Assembly: GCA_049662565.1 (NCBI GenBank)
Contig: JBATBW010000030.1
Location: 1 to 10,951, forward strand
Reading direction: 5' to 3'
DNA from: JBATBW01 sp049662565
Lineage (GTDB): Bacteria > Bacillota_I > Bacilli_A > Erysipelotrichales > Erysipelotrichaceae
Length of the DNA: 10,951 nt
In this document: positions 5,118 through 10,951 of the stretch, in pieces
Numbering within the stretch: the first letter of the stretch is position 1
Layout of the letters: the number at the start of each line of letters is the position of its first letter
Position numbers and translations under genes: made by a program
The notes under the pieces: model-generated
The model's input: the letters and a program-made list of their open reading frames with translations, nothing else
Told to the model about the DNA's origin: nothing
Databases searched by the model: none

Positions 5118-6815
5118 ATGTATATAGCGTTGTTTTTTGTTGTTTATTTAATTTTAGTTATCCCGATGGGGCGGTATTTGTATTTAGTTATGGGAAATAA
5201 GAAATATCATGGTAGTCGTTTTTTTGATAAGTTTGATAATTTTATTTTTCGTTTAATGAAGATTGATCCGCATTTAGAAATGAATTGGAAACAATATGCG
5301 ATTGCATTTGTAGTTTCTAATTTAGTGATTATGGTGGGGGGATATTTGGTTTTAGTTTTACAAAGTTACTTATTTTTGAATCCTAATGGGGCTTCGAATA
5401 TGTCTTTGGATTTGGCTTTTAATACCGTTATTAGTTTTATGACTAATACTAATCTTCAACATTATGTTGGTGAAACTAGTTTGTCTTATTTTTCGACAAT
5501 GAGTGTTATTATTTTTATGATGTTTGTTTCTAGTGCGGGTGGTTATAGTGTTTGTGCTGCCTTTATTAGAGGTATTTGTGGTAAGCCTTTAGGTAATTAT
5601 TATTTAGATATGGTGAAGATAATTACTCGGGTGTTAGTGCCTTTTTCTTTGTTTATTGGAGTTTTATTGATTGCTTTTTCTACTCCGCAAACTTTGAGTC
5701 CTAATGTGGTTGTGGATAGTCTTGATAAGGGACAACAATTGATTCATTTAGGTCCAATTGCGAGTTTAGAGGCGATTAAGCATTTAGGTACTAATGGTGG
5801 TGGTTTCTTTTTGGCTAATTCGGCTTCGCCTTTAGAAAATCCTAATGTGTTTACGAATATAATTCAAATGTATTCGATGATGTTGTTGCCTGGTGCTTGC
5901 GTTGTGATGTTTGGTCATTATGTGAATGAAGTTCGTAATGACTTTAAGAGCAAGTTGTTTGGTAGTGAAGGAAGAGTTATTTTTTTATCGATGGCTATTA
6001 TGTTTGCGATTGGTTTAATGGTGATTTATTTTGCGGAGCTTAATGGCAATCCAGTTTTAGGTAATACTGGAGTTTTGAATAGTTTTGGTAATTTAGAGGG
6101 TAAAGAATTACGTTTTGGGATTTTGGATTCTAGTTTGTTTAGTTCGATTACTACTTCTTTTACAACTGGTAGTGTGAATAATATGCATGATAGTTTAATG
6201 CCGCTTGGTGGTTTGATGACGATGTTGAATATGATGTTGAATGTGGTCTTTGGTGGTAAGGGTGTTGGATTAATGAATATGATTATTTATGTGATGTTAG
6301 GGGTGTTTATTTGTAATTTAATGATTGGTAAGACTCCTCAATATTTAAATCGGAAGATTGAAGGTAAAGAAATGAAGTTGATTGCTTTAGTTATTATTAT
6401 TCAACCTTTATTGATCTTAAGTTTTAGTGCTTTGAGTTTAATGACTAGTGATGGGTTGTTAGGTATTTCTAATAGTGGTTATCATGGTTTGAGTCAAATA
6501 TTATATGAGTTTGCTTCGGCTAGTGCGAATAATGGGTCTGGTTTTGAGGGCTTAGTGGATAATACGTTGTTTTATAATATTACTACTGCTTTAGTGATGT
6601 TTATTGGTCGTTATGTGACGATTATTTTAGAGTTGGCTATTGCGGGTTCGTTGATGAAAAAGAGTATTGTAAGTAATAATGGTTCGGCTTTATCGACTAA
6701 TAATTATAGTTTCAGTATGGTTATTGTGGTTGTGGTTTATGTTTTAGCTGGTTTAACTTTCTTTAGTGTTTTAGCTTTAGGACCGGTTGCGGAACATTTA
6801 AGTATGTTCTTTTAG
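5118..6815 (+). CDS. kdpA: KdpA, potassium-binding and translocating subunit
   Basis: KdpA is the channel-like subunit (SKT family) that selects potassium in the KdpFABC high-affinity uptake ATPase. At 565 aa it is close to the 557 of E. coli. The four pore-loop signatures of the pseudo-tetramer are all present: TNTNLQHY at 109-116, GTNGGGFF at 224-231, TTGSVNN at 349-355, and ASANNGSGF at 468-476. Gln114 and Gly227 align with E. coli Gln116 and Gly232, known affinity-determining positions, and both are unchanged, so micromolar-range potassium affinity is plausible. The N-terminus has the PMGRYLY motif, and many hydrophobic segments follow. The start at 5118 has AGAGG overlapping the kdpF stop. 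kdpB begins 8 bases downstream. Confidence 0.97.
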   Translation: MYIALFFVVYLILVIPMGRYLYLVMGNKKYHGSRFFDKFDNFIFRLMKIDPHLEMNWKQYAIAFVVSNLVIMVGGYLVLVLQSYLFLNPNGASNMSLDLAFNTVISFMTNTNLQHYVGETSLSYFSTMSVIIFMMFVSSAGGYSVCAAFIRGICGKPLGNYYLDMVKIITRVLVPFSLFIGVLLIAFSTPQTLSPNVVVDSLDKGQQLIHLGPIASLEAIKHLGTNGGGFFLANSASPLENPNVFTNIIQMYSMMLLPGACVVMFGHYVNEVRNDFKSKLFGSEGRVIFLSMAIMFAIGLMVIYFAELNGNPVLGNTGVLNSFGNLEGKELRFGILDSSLFSSITTSFTTGSVNNMHDSLMPLGGLMTMLNMMLNVVFGGKGVGLMNMIIYVMLGVFICNLMIGKTPQYLNRKIEGKEMKLIALVIIIQPLLILSFSALSLMTSDGLLGISNSGYHGLSQILYEFASASANNGSGFEGLVDNTLFYNITTALVMFIGRYVTIILELAIAGSLMKKSIVSNNGSALSTNNYSFSMVIVVVVYVLAGLTFFSVLALGPVAEHLSMFF

Positions 6816-6823
6816 AGGTAGAT

Positions 6824-8857
6824 ATGAAAAATAAGAAGAATTCGTTTATTAATAAAGATATTGTTTTGTCTTCGATTAAGAGTTCGTTTTTGAAATTTGA
6901 TGTGCGGGTGATGATTAAAAATCCGGTGATGTTTGTAGTGGAAATTGGCTTAGTTATTAGTTTTATTGTGGTGTTGTTTCCGAATATTTTTGGTGATTCT
7001 TCATCTTCGGCTCAATTTTATAATATTATTGTCACTGTGGTATTATTTATAACTTTATGGTTTGCGAATTTTGCGGAAGCAATTGCAGAAGGGCGGGGAA
7101 AAGCTCAAGCTCAAAGTTTAAAGAAGACGCAACAAGATACGATGGTTCGTAAAATCAATGATGACAAGAGTGAAGAAATTGTTAGTTCTTCAAGTTTGAA
7201 AAAAGGTGATATTGTATTAGTTAAAGAAGGGGAAGTAATACCTAATGATGGTGAAGTTATTGAAGGTGTTGCGAGTGTTGATGAATCGGCCATTACTGGT
7301 GAATCGGCTCCTGTATTAAGAGAAAGTGGAGGTGATTTTAGTAGTGTTACTGGTGGGACTACGGTCGTTAGTGACTCTTTATTAATTGAGATTACTTGTG
7401 AAAAGGGTGAAAGCTTTTTAGATAAGATGATTAGTTTGGTGGAAGGTGCTAGTAGGAAGAAAACGCCTAATGAAATCGCGTTGTCGACTTTGTTGATTTC
7501 TTTGACGATTATCTTTTTGATTGTGGTAGTTACGCTTTATCCTTTTGCTTTATATAGTGGGATTAATATTCAGGTTCCTACTTTAATTGCTTTGTGTGTT
7601 TGTTTAATTCCTACTACCATTGGTGGTTTATTGAGTGCGATTGGTATTGCGGGAATGGATAAGGTTACTAGATATAATGTTATTGCGTTATCAGGTAAGG
7701 CTGTTGAAACTTGTGGTGATGTGGACACGCTCATTTTAGATAAGACGGGAACTATTACTTTTGGGAATCGTTTGGCGGATGACTTTCTTCCTTGTAAGAG
7801 TGAGGAAACTAATTTGTTGATTAAGGCAGCTTTAATTTCTTCCCTTGCGGATACAACTCCAGAAGGTAAGTCAACTTTAGAATTAGCGCAAAGTCGGTTG
7901 TCGGAAGTGGTTAATCCAGAAATTGAAGAAATTATTGAGTTTAGTGCTTCGACTAGAATGAGTGGTATTAATCTTAAGAATGGTGATCGGATTCGTAAAG
8001 GGGCTACTGATGCTATTGTTAGTTATGTTTTGGGGAACAATGGGGTTGTCCCTAGTAATATCAATGAAATTAGTGATCGTATTTCTTCTTATGGGGGTAC
8101 TCCTTTAGCAGTTTGTTTTAATGATAAGATTTTAGGTGTTATTTATCTTAAAGATATTGTGAAACCAAATATGCGTCAAAGATTTGAAGATTTGCGAAAA
8201 ATGGGTATTCATACGATTATGTGTACGGGTGATAATCCTTTAACGGCGGCAACGATTGCCAATGAAGCGGGGGTTGATGATTTTGTTGCTCAATGTAAAC
8301 CGACGGATAAAATTGAGGTTATTAAGGAACAACAACGTAATGGTCATATTGTGGCAATGAGTGGTGATGGTACTAATGATGCTCCGGCTTTAGCGATGGC
8401 TAATGTTGGTTTGGCGATGAATTCTGGTACTACGGCGGCAAAGGAAGCTGCGAATATGATTGATTTGGATAGTGATCCTACTAAGTTATTAGAAGTTGTA
8501 GAAATTGGTAAGCAAATGTTGATTACGCGAGGTAGTTTGACTACTTTTTCGATTGCGAATGATATAGCGAAGTATTTTGCGATTATTCCAGCGATGTTTA
8601 TGGAAACTATTCCACAGTTGTCGGTGTTGAATATTATGCATTTGTCTTCGCCTAGTAGTGCAATTTTGTCAGCTTTAATATTTAATGGTTTGATTATTCC
8701 TTGTCTTATTCCTTTAGCGATTAAGGGAGTTAAGTTTTCGCATATGTCGGCTGGTAAGTTGTTGCGTAATAATTTGTTGAAGTTTGGTTTAGGTGGAGTG
8801 GTTACTCCGTTTGTGGCGATTAAGCTTATTGATATGATTGTTAGTCAATTATTTTAG
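6824..8857 (+). CDS. kdpB: KdpB, ATP-hydrolysing subunit (P-type ATPase)
   Basis: KdpB is the P-type ATPase subunit that powers potassium uptake. At 677 aa it matches E. coli (682). The phosphorylated Asp306 is in DKTGT, the actuator loop TGES is at 158-161, the M4 motif IPTTIGG has Pro263, the N-domain nucleotide motif RKGA is present, and the hinge motif GDGTNDAPA starts at 514. Asp580 and Lys583 in the M5 stretch ANDIAKYFAIIPA correspond to E. coli Asp583 and Lys586, which couple transport to hydrolysis. Ser161 matches E. coli Ser162, whose phosphorylation shuts the pump down at high potassium, so the same control is possible here. AGAGG overlapping the kdpA stop is the ribosome binding site. 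Nothing is missing or broken. Confidence 0.97.
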   Translation: MKNKKNSFINKDIVLSSIKSSFLKFDVRVMIKNPVMFVVEIGLVISFIVVLFPNIFGDSSSSAQFYNIIVTVVLFITLWFANFAEAIAEGRGKAQAQSLKKTQQDTMVRKINDDKSEEIVSSSSLKKGDIVLVKEGEVIPNDGEVIEGVASVDESAITGESAPVLRESGGDFSSVTGGTTVVSDSLLIEITCEKGESFLDKMISLVEGASRKKTPNEIALSTLLISLTIIFLIVVVTLYPFALYSGINIQVPTLIALCVCLIPTTIGGLLSAIGIAGMDKVTRYNVIALSGKAVETCGDVDTLILDKTGTITFGNRLADDFLPCKSEETNLLIKAALISSLADTTPEGKSTLELAQSRLSEVVNPEIEEIIEFSASTRMSGINLKNGDRIRKGATDAIVSYVLGNNGVVPSNINEISDRISSYGGTPLAVCFNDKILGVIYLKDIVKPNMRQRFEDLRKMGIHTIMCTGDNPLTAATIANEAGVDDFVAQCKPTDKIEVIKEQQRNGHIVAMSGDGTNDAPALAMANVGLAMNSGTTAAKEAANMIDLDSDPTKLLEVVEIGKQMLITRGSLTTFSIANDIAKYFAIIPAMFMETIPQLSVLNIMHLSSPSSAILSALIFNGLIIPCLIPLAIKGVKFSHMSAGKLLRNNLLKFGLGGVVTPFVAIKLIDMIVSQLF

Positions 8858-8877
8858 TTGAGAAATTTGAGGTTGAT

Positions 8878-9465
8878 ATGAAAACATTTTTTACTAATAT
8901 TAAGATTAGTATATTTACATTTTTTGTGTTATTGTTAATTTGTGGATTGATTTATCCGTTGGTTTTAACTGGTATTGGGCAATTATTTTTTCCTTACCAA
9001 GCTAATGGTAGTTTGGTAAAGTTGGATGGTAAAGTTGTTGGTTCAGCAATTGTGGGGCAAAAGTTTACTAGTGATTATTTTTTACAGTCTCGTCCTAGTG
9101 CCAATGATTACTATCAATTGGATGATAAGGGGAATGTTAATTATTCTTTGAGTAATTTGGGTCCTAGTAGTGATGAATTGAAGAATCGTTATACTAAGGA
9201 TATTGCTTTATTTTTAGATAAGAATCCTTCTGTGGATTTAGCTAGTGTGCCATCTGATTTGTTTACTGCTTCGGGTTCTAGCTTAGATCCACATATATAC
9301 TTACAATCAGCTTTAGTGCAATTAGATAGAATTGCTTTGGCTAGTAAAATTGATAAGGGTACTTTAGAAGATATTGTGAATAAGCATGTTATTAGAAATA
9401 GTGATAATAGTGAAATTGTGAATGTATTGTTAGTGAACAATGAAATAGCTTCGTTAATGAAATAA
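8878..9465 (+). CDS. kdpC: KdpC, chaperone-like subunit of the potassium ATPase
   Basis: KdpC is the single-span accessory subunit that increases ATP affinity of KdpFABC. The protein has 195 aa (190 in E. coli). One N-terminal helix spans about 9-37, followed by an extracytoplasmic domain. Family hallmarks are GSAIVGQ at 55-61, FLQSRPSA at 68-75, SNLGPSS at 92-98, and TASGSSLDPHI at 130-140 with QLDRIA at 148-153, ending in a VNVLxVN stretch (181-187). The SASG-x-LDPHIS signature appears as TASGSSLDPHIY. TGAGGT (8868-8873) precedes the ATG at 8878. kdpD begins 21 bases after the stop, so the sensor is probably cotranscribed. Confidence 0.95.
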   Translation: MKTFFTNIKISIFTFFVLLLICGLIYPLVLTGIGQLFFPYQANGSLVKLDGKVVGSAIVGQKFTSDYFLQSRPSANDYYQLDDKGNVNYSLSNLGPSSDELKNRYTKDIALFLDKNPSVDLASVPSDLFTASGSSLDPHIYLQSALVQLDRIALASKIDKGTLEDIVNKHVIRNSDNSEIVNVLLVNNEIASLMK

Positions 9466-9486
9466 AAAAGGATTGGTGGTGTAACA

Positions 9487-10951
9487 ATGGGTGGACACTT
9501 AAAAATATTTTTTGGTTATGCAGCGGGTGTTGGGAAGACTTATGCGATGTTGAAACAGGCGCATGAGGTTAAACAACGGGGTATTGATATTGTAGTTGGC
9601 TATGTTGAACCGCATCAAAGGCCGCAAACTAATGAACTTTTGGCGGGTTTAAATTCAGTTACGCCTTTAACTATTGTTTATAAGGATATTGCGTGTCATG
9701 AGCCGGATATCGATGCGATTATTAATATGAAACCACAAGTTGTTTTGATTGATGAATTGGCGCATAGTAATGTTTTTGGTTCGCGTCATAAGAAAAGATA
9801 TCAAGATATTAATGAGTTGTTACGGAATGATATTGATGTTTATACGACTTTAAATGTCCAACATATTGAAAGTTTAAATGATATGGTACAGGCAATTACG
9901 GGTGTTGTGGTGAAAGAAACAATACCGGATTTTGTCTTTGATGATGCGTTTCAGGTAGAACTTGTCGATATTGAACCTTTTGAGTTGATTGAAAGATTGA
10001 ATGAAGGGAAGATTTATCAAAATAAACAAGTCCAAAAAGCGTTGTCTAATTTTTTTAATATTAAGAATTTGACGGCACTAAGAGAAATCAGTTTACGGCG
10101 TTGTGCTGATCGAGTTAATATGATGTCTGATCAGATGCGTCAAGAAGAAGTTAATGATTTTTATACGGAAGAAAATATTTTAGTTTGTTTGTCTTCTTCG
10201 CCTAGTAATAGTAAGATTATTCGTACTGCAAGTCGGATGAGTAAAGCCTTTAAAGGACAATTTACGGCGCTCTTTGTTGAGACGTCGTCTTTTCCTTTGA
10301 TGTCGGAAAGTGATAAGGAAAGATTAAGAAAGAATATTCATTTAGCGCAACAATTAGGCGCGAGTGTAGAAATGGTTATGGGTGATGATGTGGCTTTTCA
10401 GATTGCCCAATTTTCGCGAATTAATGGAGTTTCTAAGATTATTTTAGGGAAAAGTGCTAATCGTAGAGGTTTGTTTTTTACTAGTAATAGTTTGACTTCA
10501 AGGCTTAGTGAGTTAGCTCCTAATTTAGATATTTATATTATTCCAGATAAGGATATTTCGATTTATCAACATAAAAGGAAGTTGGAATCGTTAGAGACGG
10601 GTAGCCATTTAGTGGACGTGTTGAATGCGCTTGGTTTGTTGGCTCTTGCGACTAGTATTGGTTTTTTATTTTATTATTTAGAGTTTTTTGAATCTAATAT
10701 TATTATGATATATATTCTTTTTGTTATGATTATTTCGGTAATTACTAATCATAAGATTTATAGTTTGATTTCTTCGATTATTAGTGTGCTGTTGTTTAAT
10801 TATTTCTTTACGGTTCCACGTTTTACTTTTTTGGCGGATGATAAGAGTTATCCTTTGACTTTTTTGGTGATGTTTTTGGTGGCTTTTTTGACGAGTAATT
10901 TGGCGATTAAGTTGAAAAAAAATGCGCGTCAAGAAGCACAAAGGGCGTATC
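9487..10951 (+). CDS. kdpD: KdpD, potassium/turgor sensor histidine kinase, 3' truncated by window edge
   Basis: KdpD is the membrane sensor kinase that phosphorylates KdpE to switch on kdp genes. The frame is open from the ATG at 9487 to the right edge, giving 488 residues of an expected roughly 890. The N-terminal KdpD domain has Walker A GYAAGVGKT (10-18), YVEPHQRPQT (39-48), Walker B-like LIDELAH (87-93), TTLNVQHIESLND (120-132), and LREISLRRCADRV (198-210). A universal stress protein (USP) domain follows at about 229-355, with SSS (236-238), 20 residues, then FTALF (259-263), close to the S-x-S-x20-FTAxY motif reported for c-di-AMP binding in S. aureus KdpD. Transmembrane DUF4118 segments run from about 376, including FNYFFTVPRFTF. 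The kinase domain, and probably kdpE, lie beyond the window. GGTGGTG (9475-9481), 5 bases upstream, is the likely ribosome binding site. Confidence 0.95.
   Translation, partial: MGGHLKIFFGYAAGVGKTYAMLKQAHEVKQRGIDIVVGYVEPHQRPQTNELLAGLNSVTPLTIVYKDIACHEPDIDAIINMKPQVVLIDELAHSNVFGSRHKKRYQDINELLRNDIDVYTTLNVQHIESLNDMVQAITGVVVKETIPDFVFDDAFQVELVDIEPFELIERLNEGKIYQNKQVQKALSNFFNIKNLTALREISLRRCADRVNMMSDQMRQEEVNDFYTEENILVCLSSSPSNSKIIRTASRMSKAFKGQFTALFVETSSFPLMSESDKERLRKNIHLAQQLGASVEMVMGDDVAFQIAQFSRINGVSKIILGKSANRRGLFFTSNSLTSRLSELAPNLDIYIIPDKDISIYQHKRKLESLETGSHLVDVLNALGLLALATSIGFLFYYLEFFESNIIMIYILFVMIISVITNHKIYSLISSIISVLLFNYFFTVPRFTFLADDKSYPLTFLVMFLVAFLTSNLAIKLKKNARQEAQRAY

Noticed and set aside
7111..7293. 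Reverse-strand ORF inside kdpB
   Set aside because: It is a shadow of the actuator-domain coding sequence, Ser/Thr/Leu-rich and without support.
9189..9440. Reverse-strand ORF inside kdpC
   Set aside because: It is a shadow of kdpC, with no ribosome binding site or recognisable domain.
10678..10941. Reverse-strand ORF of 87 codons at the right end
   Set aside because: It is antisense to the kdpD membrane segments, and its Asn/Gln/Lys/His-rich composition is the expected complement of T-rich membrane codons.
1..10951. CRISPR arrays, tRNA or rRNA genes, insertion sequences, attachment sites
   Set aside because: No regularly spaced repeats, cloverleaf-like stretches, transposase motifs or terminal inverted repeats were seen; nearly all the window is coding.

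Overview
The window reads as a low-GC Gram-positive chromosome (Bacillota; the composition and gene style suggest Erysipelotrichia or a related lineage near the Mollicutes, but no marker gene settles this). Every convincing gene is on the + strand. The coding strand is rich in T and G, Shine-Dalgarno sites are mostly strong AGGAGG types, and all 13 visible stop codons are TAA or TAG, with no TGA. Tryptophan is encoded by TGG, so the standard bacterial code applies.

Region 1 (1-4278) is the distal part of a sugar or polyol catabolic operon. It holds the end of a galactitol-type PTS IIB, a complete PTS IIC, an unrecognised two-helix membrane protein with a possible PH-like cytosolic domain, a short-chain dehydrogenase, a class II (FucA/AraD-type) aldolase and a histidine-family phosphatase. 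A rho-independent terminator closes it. The simplest reading is PTS import and phosphorylation, oxidation to a ketulose phosphate by the dehydrogenase, then cleavage by the aldolase to DHAP plus an aldehyde. The substrate cannot be told from this window. Two perfect intergenic hairpins, at 216-238 and 1661-1693, flank the IIC gene and may set differential expression.

Region 2 (4279-4690) is one small DUF898-like membrane protein gene with its own leader and a strong terminator.

Region 3 (4692-10951) is a high-affinity potassium uptake operon. It has a promoter with an 11-bp-period direct repeat that could be a KdpE operator, a 46-aa membrane ORF, a 27-aa membrane ORF, then kdpF, kdpA, kdpB, kdpC and the start of kdpD, which runs off the end. 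KdpA carries all four selectivity-filter signatures, KdpB keeps the P-type ATPase catalytic residues and the regulatory TGES serine, and KdpC is complete. KdpD carries the KdpD Walker motifs, a USP domain with a near-match to the reported c-di-AMP binding motif, and the membrane domain; its kinase domain lies outside. The kdp genes are packed with stop codons merged into the next ribosome binding site. Most of the window is therefore recognisable biology. The least described parts are the two small membrane ORFs ahead of kdpF and the membrane protein inside the sugar operon.
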